Shown: positions 7,868 to 17,748, counted from the first letter of the stretch. The stretch: 41,687 nt of DNA from an uncultured delta proteobacterium (GCA_903907985.1 CAIVQG010000050.1:1-41687); one strand, 5' to 3'. A program made the numbers and translations. Notes: generated by a model from the sequence alone, not told the origin.

Positions 7868-9033
7868 CGTGGCTTAATGCAAAGCTGAAATACGTTGCTC
7901 GCTTTGGCTATGGCGATGGGTTGCCTGCTAACGAAGCCCAGGACGGTGCATTTCGAGTTTATGGATCGAATGGACCATATTCCTACTTCTCAAAAGTGAA
8001 CACTGGGGCTCCAGCAATAATCGTGGGGCGCAAGGGTTCATATGGGAAAGTCAACTGGACACCCGAACCATGTTTCGCATCTGATACCACCTTTTTCATC
8101 GATGCTTCAACGTGCAACCATGAGCTGCGCTGGGTTTATTGGCTATTGCAGACACTTCGTCTGGACGAAGGAACAGATGAGGCTGCTGTGCCAGGTCTAA
8201 ATCGTGAAACTGCTTATGCCAAGGACGTTAAAGTTCCAGAACTATCGCTGCAACGTGCAATTGCCGACTACCTAGACCGCGAGACTGCGAAAATAGATGC
8301 AATGATTGCCGCAAAAGGGAGACAGTTAGATTTACTGGCGGAGAAAAGACGAGCATTTATCACACGTGCTGTAATATGTGGCCTTGACCCAAAAGTCTCC
8401 CTCCGCGATTCAGGTATTACTTGGCTTGGAAAGACTCCGGTTCATTGGGATACTAAGCGTGTCAAATACCTGTTTCGACTTGTTACAGAACAAGCCCCAG
8501 CAGACAACGATTATGAATTGCTTTCATTATATACAGATATTGGAGTCCGTCCAAGGAAAGAGATGGAAGCTAGGGGTAATAAGGCTACAACAACCGATAA
8601 TTACTGGCTTGTGCGCCCGGGTGATTTGATAGTGAATAAACTGCTTGCTTGGATGGGCGCATTTGGAATATCAGAATATGAAGGTGTGACGAGTCCGGCC
8701 TATGATATCCTTAGACCTATTAATGGTGTCAATACGGCTTATTACCATCACCTATTTCGATGTGGCGTATGTATTCCAGAAATTCATCGGAGATCAAGGG
8801 GAATTATGGATATGAGGCTGCGTTTATATTTTGATGAACTCGGTGATATGCGCGTTCCCGTCCCACCCCTCCCTGAGCAACAAGCCATTGTTGAACACAT
8901 TACTCACGTAACTGCAAGAATGGACGCTATGAGCGACGCGACAAAACGAACAATCGCACTTCTTAAAGAACGCCGTGCCGCACTCATCACAGAAGCTGTA
9001 ACTGGCAAGACAGAGGTCAAGCTGAAACAATGA
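7864..9033 (+). CDS. hsdS: Type I restriction specificity subunit HsdS
   Basis: The DNA-recognition subunit, 389 residues, with two target recognition domains: about residues 1-130 and 180-325. Each is followed by a conserved helical spacer (LQRAIADYLDRETAKIDAMI at about 125-150, and LPEQQAIVEHI at about 335-350). A GTG start overlapping the hsdM stop is accepted because the overlap is typical and the first residues already belong to the first domain. The four-base ATGA junction at 9030 links it to the ATPase gene. The first domain is slightly short at its N-terminus compared with many HsdS proteins. Confidence 0.93.
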   Translation: MTWLNAKLKYVARFGYGDGLPANEAQDGAFRVYGSNGPYSYFSKVNTGAPAIIVGRKGSYGKVNWTPEPCFASDTTFFIDASTCNHELRWVYWLLQTLRLDEGTDEAAVPGLNRETAYAKDVKVPELSLQRAIADYLDRETAKIDAMIAAKGRQLDLLAEKRRAFITRAVICGLDPKVSLRDSGITWLGKTPVHWDTKRVKYLFRLVTEQAPADNDYELLSLYTDIGVRPRKEMEARGNKATTTDNYWLVRPGDLIVNKLLAWMGAFGISEYEGVTSPAYDILRPINGVNTAYYHHLFRCGVCIPEIHRRSRGIMDMRLRLYFDELGDMRVPVPPLPEQQAIVEHITHVTARMDAMSDATKRTIALLKERRAALITEAVTGKTEVKLKQ

Positions 9034-10277
9034 TAATCAACAGTATCAATGTAACTAATCTTAGAGCTATCGAGTACGCGGAATTTGAGTTCAGGCCAGG
9101 CATGAACCTTATCGTCGGCGTAAATGGCGTTGGCAAAACCACGCTACTTGATGCATTACGTATTTGCCTATCGCAGGTTTTAGCCGATATAACCGTATCG
9201 CGTAGTCGCCTGCAATTTAACAATTATGATATTCGACTACAAGCTGAGTTTCTGGATGTTACGTGCAAATTTAATCTTAATAAAGAAGAATTTAGTTACA
9301 TAATGCATAGAAACAGGGACAATATAATATGGCTGGAGTCGGACAGTGTTCGTGAACAAACCAAGGAAAATCCAAATAAGAAGGAATATTATCCACCTTT
9401 AACAGTAGCGGCCAAGAAGATCAAGCAATCTCAATGTCAACCTGTCGGCGTGTTCTTTGGTACTCGAAGATCATTGATCTCCGATGTGGCACCCGCAAAA
9501 TCTAGCATAGCTGGTGGTCAGGTTGCTGCATTTGCAAATGCGCTATTGGACAGAGAAATCAGGCAACAGGAAATTGCAGCTTGGATTCTTGCCCAAAAAG
9601 AACTTGGACGAGAACAACCTTTGGCCTTGAAGCATCTTAGGGTGATGCAGCAAGCTTGCAATTTATTCATGCCGGGCTATACCAATTTGAGGGTAGCTAC
9701 TTCACCGGAGCGTTGTTTAGTTGTCGACAAATCCGGAGAAACACTAGAATTTAGGCAGCTATCTGACGGTGAGCGCAGTATGTTTGTTATTGCATTAGAG
9801 ATTGCTAAAAGGCTTTCTCAAGCAAATCCGTTTCTTGAAGACCCAGTTAAAGATGGCAGCGCTATTGTTTTGATTGATGAAATTGACCTGCATCTTCACC
9901 CAAAATGGCAACGAACAATAGTGAATCAACTAACAAAGACATTTCCAAGCTGTCAGTTTATTGCAACAAGCCATTCACCCCAGATCATCGGTGAAGTTGA
10001 AAATGATCGAATCCAGATAATTGCCGACGGTCAGGTCTATTCACCGACTTACTCTTTTGGCGTCGATTCCAGTCGGGTGCTGGAAGAGATTATGGCTTCT
10101 GAACCTCGCACCACGGCGGTGAAAGCACTGCTTGCGGAGATCTCCCGGAAAATTGGGGAGCAGCAATTTGAAAGCGCGCGGGAATTGCTGGAAAAGCTCA
10201 GCAAGCTGCTTGGAGATGGTGACCCCGAGGTGACAAGGTTACGTATTCTTCTCGACTTCGTTGAAGGAAAGGAATGA
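9030..10277 (+). CDS. PtuA-like AAA/ABC-type ATPase (Septu-like, inside the hsd operon)
   Basis: A 415-residue SMC/RecF-type ATPase. Walker A is GVNGVGKT at 30-37, a signature-like LSDGERS precedes a helix at about 245-260, Walker B is LIDEID with D283/E284, and the His-switch motif is ATSHSP. There is no TOPRIM nuclease domain, unlike OLD or Gabija A. It overlaps hsdS and the HNH gene by four bases each. An ATPase followed by a TIGR02646/PtuB-like HNH protein is the composition of the Septu anti-phage system, where PtuA forms a complex with PtuB. Here the pair is embedded between hsdS and hsdR. The Septu label is from family knowledge; no homology search was run. Confidence 0.82.
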   Translation: MIINSINVTNLRAIEYAEFEFRPGMNLIVGVNGVGKTTLLDALRICLSQVLADITVSRSRLQFNNYDIRLQAEFLDVTCKFNLNKEEFSYIMHRNRDNIIWLESDSVREQTKENPNKKEYYPPLTVAAKKIKQSQCQPVGVFFGTRRSLISDVAPAKSSIAGGQVAAFANALLDREIRQQEIAAWILAQKELGREQPLALKHLRVMQQACNLFMPGYTNLRVATSPERCLVVDKSGETLEFRQLSDGERSMFVIALEIAKRLSQANPFLEDPVKDGSAIVLIDEIDLHLHPKWQRTIVNQLTKTFPSCQFIATSHSPQIIGEVENDRIQIIADGQVYSPTYSFGVDSSRVLEEIMASEPRTTAVKALLAEISRKIGEQQFESARELLEKLSKLLGDGDPEVTRLRILLDFVEGKE

Positions 10278-10918
10278 GAAATATCATCAAAGGCTCGGAG
10301 CCGCTAAGTTTGACAACTCATCGCCAGACGCCACACAGCGATTATGACAACTACGCGGACAAAGATACTCTGCGGCATGCGCTGCTAACAGAACAAAAAG
10401 GTCTTTGTTGCTATTGCATGAAGAGGATTTACAACGGCCCAGACACTATGAAGATTGAGCATTGGCACTGCCAAGCAAATCATGAAAACGAACAGCTTAA
10501 TTACCAAAACATGCTTGGCGCGTGCATAGGCGGGAAAGGTCAACCGCCGCATCTCCAACACTGCGATACGCGAAAAGGTAACTGTGATCTGAAATGGAAT
10601 CCGGCTAATCCAGCCCACAGGATTGCGTCACGACTGCGCTATGAATCGGATGGCAGTATTCGATCTGATGATATAGAGTTCGACACTCAGATCGAGAATG
10701 TACTGAATCTTAATATACCATTCTTAAAGAATAATCGAAAAGGGGTATTGGATGCTATTCTTTATTGGTGGCACGATGAGAAGCATCGTCTATGTGGTCC
10801 GGTGCCGAAGGCACAGTTCGAGCGTATGCGTGATCGTTATATTGCAGGGCATGGTGAACTTCAGCCATATTGCCAGATAGCGGTCTGGTGGTTGGAACAA
10901 CGATTATCAAGGATATAA
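10274..10918 (+). CDS. PtuB-like HNH nuclease (TIGR02646-like)
   Basis: A 214-residue HNH/zinc-type nuclease. GLCCYC (C45, C46, C48) followed by IEHWHC (H63, H65, C66), then an Asn-rich segment and HCDTRKGNCD, give the metal-binding and catalytic pattern of the TIGR02646 group. Members of this group act as the nuclease partner of PtuA or retron-type ATPases. ATG 10274 overlaps the ATPase stop (ATGA), so coupling is very likely. The stop is three bases before hsdR. In this setting it may work with the ATPase as an independent abortive defence or as a backup to the type I enzyme. Confidence 0.85.
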   Translation: MRNIIKGSEPLSLTTHRQTPHSDYDNYADKDTLRHALLTEQKGLCCYCMKRIYNGPDTMKIEHWHCQANHENEQLNYQNMLGACIGGKGQPPHLQHCDTRKGNCDLKWNPANPAHRIASRLRYESDGSIRSDDIEFDTQIENVLNLNIPFLKNNRKGVLDAILYWWHDEKHRLCGPVPKAQFERMRDRYIAGHGELQPYCQIAVWWLEQRLSRI

Positions 10919-10921
10919 GGA

Positions 10922-13900
10922 ATGAGTGACACACGCCATTCGGAGACAGCATTCGAAACCGTGATCGAAACACATCTTTTGTCGAACGGATATGAAGTGA
11001 TAGATCGCGGCAGCTTTGATCGCGAAAAGGCGATCTTTGCCGAAAGAGTACTGGCTTTTATAAAAGAAACACAGCCGAATGAATGGAACAAACTGGAAGC
11101 GTTACATGGCGGTAAAACCGGTGAACAGATTATCAGCGATCTATGGAAATGGATGGATGCAAACGGATCGCTTGCAACACTACGTCATGGTTTCAAGTGC
11201 TATGGTCGGACACTGCGGATAGCTTATTTTAAGGCAGCGCATGAACTTAATCCTGAGCTTGAGGCACGCTATAAGGCAAACTGTCTTGGCATTACCCGAC
11301 AACTTCATTATTCTGACAAGTCTGAAAAGTCTCTCGATGTAACAATAAGTCTCAACGGTATACCGATTATAACTGTGGAATTAAAAAATCCCTTAACCGG
11401 ACAAACTGTTGATAATGCCATTAGGCAGTATATGCGAGATCGTGACCAGCGCGAACCCATCTTTGAATTTAAGCGCAGAACTTTAGTGCATTTTGCCGTG
11501 GATACAGAAGCTATATTCATGACCACAAGGCTTGCAGGTAAAGCCAGCTACTTCCTTCCATTTAATAAAGGAAATGCAGGCGGTGCGGGAAATCCACCCG
11601 ATCCGGCAGGACGGACATATAGAACGGGTTATCTATGGGAAGAGATTCTTCAACGCGATAGTCTTCTTGATCTTCTTGCCCGGTTTCTTCATTTGCAGAT
11701 TGAGGAAAAGATGACCGACGAAGGGAAAAAGATTAAGAAAGAAAGCATGATCTTTCCGCGCTACCATCAGTTACAGGCTGTACGTACGATTGTAAACGCA
11801 GCGCGGGAAGAAGGTGTTGGACATAATTACCTTGTGGAGCATTCTGCAGGCAGTGGTAAAAGCAATACCATCGGTTGGTTAGCGCACCGTCTTTCATCGC
11901 TTCATGATTTGCAAAACCAACGCGTTTTCGATTCTACCATTGTTATTACTGACCGCATTGTTCTTGATCAGCAGTTGCAGGATACTATTTATCAGTTTGA
12001 ACACAAACGTGGAGTTGTGCAGAAAATTGATGAGAGTTCTCAGCAATTAGCAGAAGCTTTAGAGAATACCGTACCGATTATCATTACAACACTCCAAAAA
12101 TTTCCCTTTGTATCAAAACAATTATTGAAGATGGCTGAAAAGAGGGGAGAAGCGCATACTGGACGACTGCCTACACGAAAATGTGCGGTTATCATTGATG
12201 AAGCGCACAGTTCTCAAGGTGGTGAGACAGCCACCGATCTCAAGGAAGTGCTGGGCGGTGAAGTCTTACACGAAGAGGCGAAAAGGCGTGCTTTTGAAGA
12301 AGGCATGGACAACATGGAAGAACTCTTCCGCAGTATGGCTAAGCGCGGGAAACAAGCTAATATCAGCTTCTTTGCTTTTACGGCAACACCGAAGCATAAA
12401 ACGCTTGCTGTTTTTGGACGCAAAGGCGAACCTGCTCATCGTTATGCGATGCGACAGGCCATTGATGAAGGTTTTATCCTTGATGTCCTGAAATACTATA
12501 CAACCTACGCCACATATTATAAGTTATTAAAAGTCTGTGAAGATGACCCGAACGTTGAACGCAAAAAAGCTGCTAAAGCACTGGCACGTTTTCTCAGGCT
12601 TCATCCTGCCAATATTGCGCAAAAGACTGAATTGATGGTGGAGCACTTCAATTCGGTAACCCGTCATAAAATAGGTGGCCATGCCAAGGCAATGGTTTTA
12701 ACAGGCTCCCGTTTGGAAGCAGTGCGATACAAACAAAACTTTGACCGGTACATCAAGTCTAAAGGATATCCCATTAAGTCTCTAGTTGCATTTTCTGGTA
12801 CGGTGCAAGATGACAAATTATCTGGTGTGAACTATACGGAAGTGGGAATGAATCAGGGTGTAAAAGAAAAAGAACTTCCGGAAAAATTTGCGACACCTGA
12901 GTACAGCGTATTACTGGTTGCTGAAAAGTATCAAACCGGTTTCGATCAGCCTCTATTACACACAATGTATGTGGATAAACGGCTCGCAGGAATTCAAGCT
13001 GTACAGTCATTGTCCCGGCTTAATCGGACGCATCCACTCAAAGAAGACACTTTCATCCTCGATTTTGTAAACAAGCGCGAAGAGATTCACGATGCTTTCA
13101 AAGCATATTATGAGGGTGCAACAATGGGTGAAGAGGTGGATCCTGCGCGAATGTACCAGATCAAAGGTGAACTTGATGCTTCTGGCGTATATTTGAACGA
13201 AGAAGTCATCCGGTTTGGCGAGATATATTTCAAGCCCAAACAGCGGCAGAGTGCCGGTGACCACCAAGCCATGAATGCAGTTTTAGACCCGGCTGTCGAT
13301 CGTTTCAAAGCACTACAAGACAGCGACGAAGAAAATGCGGAACTATGGCGTGGAAAGCTTTATTCATTCCGTAATCTGTATTCATTTTTGAGCCAAATCA
13401 TTCCATATCAGGATTCAGACCTGGAAAAGCTTTACGTCTTTTTACGTCATTTATCAGCCAAACTCCCGCGGCGTAAACGTGGTCCGGAATATAATTTCGA
13501 CGATGATGTGCGTCTGGAATATTACAGGCTTCAGAAGATCAGCGAAGGGTCTATTGATTTGAAGAGTGGACATGCATATGCGCTAGACGGTCCAACAGAG
13601 ATCGGCACTGGTACAGTGCATGAAGAGCAAGTCGCTTTATCCCGATTAATTGATGTTGTGAATGAAAGGTTTGGTACTGATTTTAATCAGGCAGACCAAC
13701 TATTCTTTGACCAAATTGTTGAAGCAGCTGTAACCGACGAGATATTAAAACAAGCAGCAGCCGTTAATCCTGAAGATAAGTTCGAATTGGTTTTTAAGAA
13801 TTTATTAGAAACTCTTTTTGTGGAACGTATGGATCAGAATGAAGAAATATTTGGAAAGTTTATGAACAATCGTTCGTTTAAAAAAGTTGTTACGAACTGG

Positions 13901-13948
13901 TTGGCAGCGGAAGTATATAAGAGACTACGTGGTAGTGCGGTATCGTAA
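10922..13948 (+). CDS. hsdR: Type I restriction endonuclease subunit HsdR
   Basis: The restriction and translocation subunit, 1008 residues. The N-terminal PD-(D/E)xK nuclease has D139 and E153-x-K155 (VELKN), followed by the QxxxY-type helix (NAIRQY). The SF2 motor has Walker A AGSGKS ending at S314, DEAH at 426-429, FTATP, and later helicase motifs including EKYQTGFD and QSLSRLNR. The C-terminal 250 residues would bind the methyltransferase core. ATG 10922 has AAGGA directly before it. All key catalytic residues are present, so the enzyme looks intact. It closes the operon. Confidence 0.96.
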   Translation: MSDTRHSETAFETVIETHLLSNGYEVIDRGSFDREKAIFAERVLAFIKETQPNEWNKLEALHGGKTGEQIISDLWKWMDANGSLATLRHGFKCYGRTLRIAYFKAAHELNPELEARYKANCLGITRQLHYSDKSEKSLDVTISLNGIPIITVELKNPLTGQTVDNAIRQYMRDRDQREPIFEFKRRTLVHFAVDTEAIFMTTRLAGKASYFLPFNKGNAGGAGNPPDPAGRTYRTGYLWEEILQRDSLLDLLARFLHLQIEEKMTDEGKKIKKESMIFPRYHQLQAVRTIVNAAREEGVGHNYLVEHSAGSGKSNTIGWLAHRLSSLHDLQNQRVFDSTIVITDRIVLDQQLQDTIYQFEHKRGVVQKIDESSQQLAEALENTVPIIITTLQKFPFVSKQLLKMAEKRGEAHTGRLPTRKCAVIIDEAHSSQGGETATDLKEVLGGEVLHEEAKRRAFEEGMDNMEELFRSMAKRGKQANISFFAFTATPKHKTLAVFGRKGEPAHRYAMRQAIDEGFILDVLKYYTTYATYYKLLKVCEDDPNVERKKAAKALARFLRLHPANIAQKTELMVEHFNSVTRHKIGGHAKAMVLTGSRLEAVRYKQNFDRYIKSKGYPIKSLVAFSGTVQDDKLSGVNYTEVGMNQGVKEKELPEKFATPEYSVLLVAEKYQTGFDQPLLHTMYVDKRLAGIQAVQSLSRLNRTHPLKEDTFILDFVNKREEIHDAFKAYYEGATMGEEVDPARMYQIKGELDASGVYLNEEVIRFGEIYFKPKQRQSAGDHQAMNAVLDPAVDRFKALQDSDEENAELWRGKLYSFRNLYSFLSQIIPYQDSDLEKLYVFLRHLSAKLPRRKRGPEYNFDDDVRLEYYRLQKISEGSIDLKSGHAYALDGPTEIGTGTVHEEQVALSRLIDVVNERFGTDFNQADQLFFDQIVEAAVTDEILKQAAAVNPEDKFELVFKNLLETLFVERMDQNEEIFGKFMNNRSFKKVVTNWLAAEVYKRLRGSAVS

Positions 13949-14148
13949 GTCAATAAATAACGCGTTTCTCAAGGATTTGAGATTATTTTTGTATTTTATT
14001 TATTGTCGACCAGAATTCTATAATTTTTTTCATTTATACTTAGACGTTGTGAAGCACGAAATACTTTCAAAATTCGGTAAGTATAGTTAATTCCGTGGAG
14101 TATTGAATAGCCAATAATTAGAACTATTTATGAAAAGAAAGGAAGCTT

Positions 14149-15249
14149 ATGCCGCTCGAAATTAACGTTTGGCGCATCGATCATGGTTTGACTCCCGTTG
14201 TCTTTGGCCCACTTGACATTGAATTCCGCTTGGAAAAAATCCTAGATGAAAATATAGACATCGCTTCCCCGAATTGGCTCGTAATAGGACGGCAAGTAAG
14301 AACCGATCATGGGCTTTTCATAGATTTACTTGCGATTGATCGTGATGCCAATTTAGTTGTCATAGAACTAAAGCGCAATAAAACCTACCGGGACATCGTT
14401 GCGCAGCTGCTCGATTACGGCTCTTGGGTCCGTGAGCTGAGAGATGATAAAATCGCAGAAATTTATGATGAATATCAGAAACACTGGCATAAAGGTCGCC
14501 CTTCAGTGTCCATAGATGATGCGTTCAGAAAAAAGTTTAAGATTACAATACCTGATGAGATAAACTCAACTCACGAATTGGTAGTAGTAGCAGCAAGCCT
14601 AGATCCGAGTACAGAACGTATTGTGCGCTATCTTGCAGATGAGTACGGCGTTCGAATCAATGCAGTGTTCTTCAGGGTGTTTCAGGACGAAAAACGCGAG
14701 TATCTCAGCCGGGCATGGTTCCGAGACCCTGCAGAAGTAAGTGCAGGCTTAAGCGAAGAAACTACTTCCGGGGAATGGAATGGAGAGTACTACGCATCTT
14801 TCGGATATGACTTAGAAACAGTTCGTGATGGACTCAAGAGGGGTTACCTAGTTGCCGGTGGTGGTTTATGGTATTCTCAAACCCTCGCAATGCTTGAGCC
14901 AAATGCCCGTATTTGGGCAAACGTGCCAGGTGCCGGTTATGTGGGTGTAGGAATAGTTACGCAAGGGATGGTTCCAGTGGATGAATTTACGGTGTCAAAC
15001 AAATCTGGTAAAAATGTTCGAATCATTGATGTCTCTCCAGCAGCTGCGAAACTAAACCGCGCGAAGAAAAACCCTGAAACAGCTGATTATCTTGTGCGCG
15101 TCAAATGGCTAAAGACCTTTGACCCAAAAGATGCCATCCACGAAAAAGGTTTTTTTGGCAACCAAAACTCAGTTGCTAGGCCGCGTTCCCCAAAATGGGA
15201 TCATACCATTAAACGTCTTAAAATGAGATTTGGCATTAAGGAGACTTAA
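14149..15249 (+). CDS. DUF91/NucS-like PD-(D/E)xK nuclease
   Basis: A 366-residue protein whose first 110 residues form a PD-(D/E)xK core: D59 in LFIDLLAID, then E73-L-K75 in VIELKRN, then an alpha-helix with LLDYGSWVREL. This matches the DUF91 group related to NucS-type nucleases. The remaining 250 residues are of unknown fold and end in a basic tail. ATG 14149 follows GAAAGGAAG. It starts 200 bases after hsdR and is probably a separate unit. Intact catalytic residues suggest an active nuclease in the defence cargo; substrate unknown. Confidence 0.72.
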   Translation: MPLEINVWRIDHGLTPVVFGPLDIEFRLEKILDENIDIASPNWLVIGRQVRTDHGLFIDLLAIDRDANLVVIELKRNKTYRDIVAQLLDYGSWVRELRDDKIAEIYDEYQKHWHKGRPSVSIDDAFRKKFKITIPDEINSTHELVVVAASLDPSTERIVRYLADEYGVRINAVFFRVFQDEKREYLSRAWFRDPAEVSAGLSEETTSGEWNGEYYASFGYDLETVRDGLKRGYLVAGGGLWYSQTLAMLEPNARIWANVPGAGYVGVGIVTQGMVPVDEFTVSNKSGKNVRIIDVSPAAAKLNRAKKNPETADYLVRVKWLKTFDPKDAIHEKGFFGNQNSVARPRSPKWDHTIKRLKMRFGIKET

Positions 15250-15345
15250 AATTTTCTTTGATCTTAAAGTAATTAGGGCCGGTTCCAGTTAATTCCGAAT
15301 ATGCCAAAGATACAGAAAGTCGGTTTATAATGAATTAGAAAGATT

Positions 15346-16326
15346 ATGGATTGCTTTATGAAAAAACCATTATCAAAATTAACTAAAGTTAATTTGCGGG
15401 AAGTCTGGGAACATGAGGCTCTCGATTTTACAAATTGGCTTGCACAGAAAGAAAACCTCGATATTTTAAGCGAGGAAATAGGTATTGACATTAAGCTCGT
15501 TAAAACTGAGGCATATGTCGGGCGTTTTAGTGTTGATATTTTAGCCGAAGAAGAAAACTCTGGTAGAAAAATCATTATTGAAAATCAACTTGAAGATACA
15601 AATCATGATCATCTCGGCAAAATAATAACTTATGCTGCTGGCTATGACGCTGAAATGATTATTTGGATTGTCAGAGATGCTAGAAAAGAACACCAAAAGG
15701 CGTTGGATTGGCTAAATGAGCATACCGACGAGAAAATAGGTTTCTTTTTGATTAAACTTGAACTTTGGCAAATTGAAGGATCAAACCCTGCGCCCAAATT
15801 TGAAATTATAGCCAGCCCAAATGAATGGGCAAAAACAATTAAAACGGGTGCCGCGGATGCTTCTTTAACCGATACGAAACTTCAACAGTTAGATTTTTGG
15901 TCAAAGTTTAAAGAGTATGTTCAGAAAAAAGATTCGAATATTCGTTTGCAAACCCCCGGCCCTAAACATTGGTACGATGTGAGTATGGGAACCGCAGAAG
16001 CCCACATTGCCTTGACTATTAATTCCCGTGAAAACCTGATTGCCTGCGATATTTATATCAAAAACAATAAACCACTATTTAATTTCCTACGCGAAAAGCA
16101 AGCAGAAATAGAAAACGAAATTGGAGAAAAACTTGAGTGGGTTGATGCCACGGTTGCGTCAAGAATTAAAATTATTAAGAAAGTTCCAGATATCTTTGAT
16201 CAAGTGGGAGCAGATAATTATTACGATTGGCTTTATAAAAAAACTGTTTTATTTCAAACAGTGTTCGCTAAGTATTTTAAAGAGTTTAAAAAGAATAACA
16301 ACAGCCTAGATTTAGTAAATCAATGA
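15346..16326 (+). CDS. DUF4268 family PD-(D/E)xK-like protein
   Basis: A 326-residue protein with the DUF4268 layout. A helical N-terminus (LREVWEHEALDFTNWLA) is followed by a nuclease-like core with D64 in FSVDILAEE and E79-N-Q81 in IIIENQLE, then DHLGKIITYAAG. Position 81 is Q rather than K, a variant seen in some PD-(D/E)xK families. The second half (about 180-320) is the DUF4268 alpha/beta domain. ATG 15346 is used; ATG 15358 would match the usual family start and cannot be excluded because neither has a clear ribosome binding site. Probably an element-borne accessory or defence nuclease. Confidence 0.75.
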   Translation: MDCFMKKPLSKLTKVNLREVWEHEALDFTNWLAQKENLDILSEEIGIDIKLVKTEAYVGRFSVDILAEEENSGRKIIIENQLEDTNHDHLGKIITYAAGYDAEMIIWIVRDARKEHQKALDWLNEHTDEKIGFFLIKLELWQIEGSNPAPKFEIIASPNEWAKTIKTGAADASLTDTKLQQLDFWSKFKEYVQKKDSNIRLQTPGPKHWYDVSMGTAEAHIALTINSRENLIACDIYIKNNKPLFNFLREKQAEIENEIGEKLEWVDATVASRIKIIKKVPDIFDQVGADNYYDWLYKKTVLFQTVFAKYFKEFKKNNNSLDLVNQ

Positions 16327-16357
16327 TTTTAAAAACAATATTACGAATAATTGATTT

Positions 16358-16684
16358 ATGGCATTATATATAATAGTTCATCACCGGCGAGATAATAGAC
16401 AACCCTGGGCAAATGACTGGTCAGATGATCAAAAATTGAGAGCAATCACAACCACAGTTGAAGTTGCTCGACTTTGCAAAGAAGCTAAAAGAAAAAGTGA
16501 CCGCCTATATATTCATCGATGTGCATGGGGCGAATGTGTTCATACTATCTGTTGTTCTATATGTGTAAAACGTGTGGAATCGATCGACAACAACACAAGT
16601 TTGATAGAGTTTACTGATTTAGAGGAAATGGATTTTCAGCCACCTTTACAACCTTCTCAAGGGCAGAATTATTATATTGTTTGA
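16358..16684 (+). CDS. Hypothetical protein
   Basis: A 108-residue protein with no recognised domain. The centre is cysteine-rich (RCAWGECVHTICCSICVKR, about residues 53-72) with four Cys in nine residues, suggesting a metal site or disulfide cluster. Residues 10-25 are acidic and tryptophan-containing. It begins 31 bases after the DUF4268 gene without an obvious ribosome binding site. It could be translated together with its neighbours, but coding status is only moderately supported. Confidence 0.45.
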   Translation: MALYIIVHHRRDNRQPWANDWSDDQKLRAITTTVEVARLCKEAKRKSDRLYIHRCAWGECVHTICCSICVKRVESIDNNTSLIEFTDLEEMDFQPPLQPSQGQNYYIV

Positions 16685-16734
16685 ATTGCAAAAGTGAAAT
16701 TCATATATCAATTGTTATCTTCTGAGATAAAGAA

Positions 16735-17748
16735 ATGACATTACCTGAAGCCATTACAAACATTCTTTCTACTACTGCAAAGCCGATCACTCCCCAGGAG
16801 ATACGAGAGGCTATTAAAAACCAATACCCTCAGTTTTATGGAACACCTGCCCAGATACACAATGTTCAGAGCGGTCATTACAAAAACATAGACCACGCAC
16901 TTCTTGCCCATATTTATAGTACTCTCAGGACCAATAAGCACTTCTTCTGTGACAACAACTCAAAGCCAATGAAGATTTCGTTGAAGGCGAACGATACAGC
17001 ACATACTTCCGATGGAGCAGTAATAATGCGCCAAAGAGAGCAGAGGTCATCCATTATTAACCCCGGAAAGTTGCTGGAAAAGGCTACTGATATAATCGAA
17101 AACAGTGAAAAGTATCACGAAGCTTATTATAAGGCCGAAACTTTTCGAGGACCGAGTCTATACTTTCATCAGCGCGCCCTTGAAACGCGCAGTTCGCCCC
17201 TGTCCCAGCTACACTTGGAGTATGTATACGCTACCTTGGCAACATGGGGGATGCACAGGATGGGCCAGGGCGGGTCTAAGATGCAGAGCTTTGATACGTT
17301 TCGTCATAGCATTGAAGCTCTCGCAGACAGATTATCAGCGGCTCAAACATTTAACTTACGGGAAATGGATGATACAAAGTGGACACTTCTGAGAGATATA
17401 TTCCAAAGTATTTCTGTGATGGCCAGCGGGACAAGCTTAGTAGGCAACTCAAAAGTCATGCACCACATATTGCCGAATGTCGTGCCACCTATTGATCGGG
17501 AGTACACTCTTTGGTACTTGGTGGGAAACAAGAGTATAAGAAATGATTTGGACAGTGAATGGAAGCTTATGAAAGATATCATTTCGGGCTTCTTTATACC
17601 TGTTGCCTCCGACCGAGATTTTGTAAAGAGAGCTTTACAATGGATTGCGAGAAAGGACAAATATCCTTGGGACACGTCACTTATGAAAATCGTGGACAAT
17701 CTTATTATTGGTTCAAAAAAAGCGATAAGAAATCCAAAGACTAAGTAA
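16735..17748 (+). CDS. HARE-HTH-like protein of unknown function
   Basis: A 337-residue protein. Residues 1-80 resemble the HB1/ASXL/restriction-endonuclease HTH (HARE-HTH): a helix LPEAITNILSTTAKPITPQE, REAIKNQYPQ, then a strand-turn FYGTP and HALLAHIYSTLRTNKHFF. These domains read modified DNA or tether nucleases. The C-terminal part (about 110-330) contains conserved-looking stretches such as WGMHRMGQGG, GNSKVMHHILPNVVPPIDREYT and a late WIARKDKYPWD, and has no recognised catalytic motif. It lies in the defence cargo between the nucleases and the broken gene. Confidence 0.6.
   Translation: MTLPEAITNILSTTAKPITPQEIREAIKNQYPQFYGTPAQIHNVQSGHYKNIDHALLAHIYSTLRTNKHFFCDNNSKPMKISLKANDTAHTSDGAVIMRQREQRSSIINPGKLLEKATDIIENSEKYHEAYYKAETFRGPSLYFHQRALETRSSPLSQLHLEYVYATLATWGMHRMGQGGSKMQSFDTFRHSIEALADRLSAAQTFNLREMDDTKWTLLRDIFQSISVMASGTSLVGNSKVMHHILPNVVPPIDREYTLWYLVGNKSIRNDLDSEWKLMKDIISGFFIPVASDRDFVKRALQWIARKDKYPWDTSLMKIVDNLIIGSKKAIRNPKTK

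Noticed and set aside
13887-14090. 67-codon frame overlapping the 3' end of hsdR.
   Set aside because: Mostly a shadow of hsdR followed by AT-rich intergenic sequence rich in F and Y.
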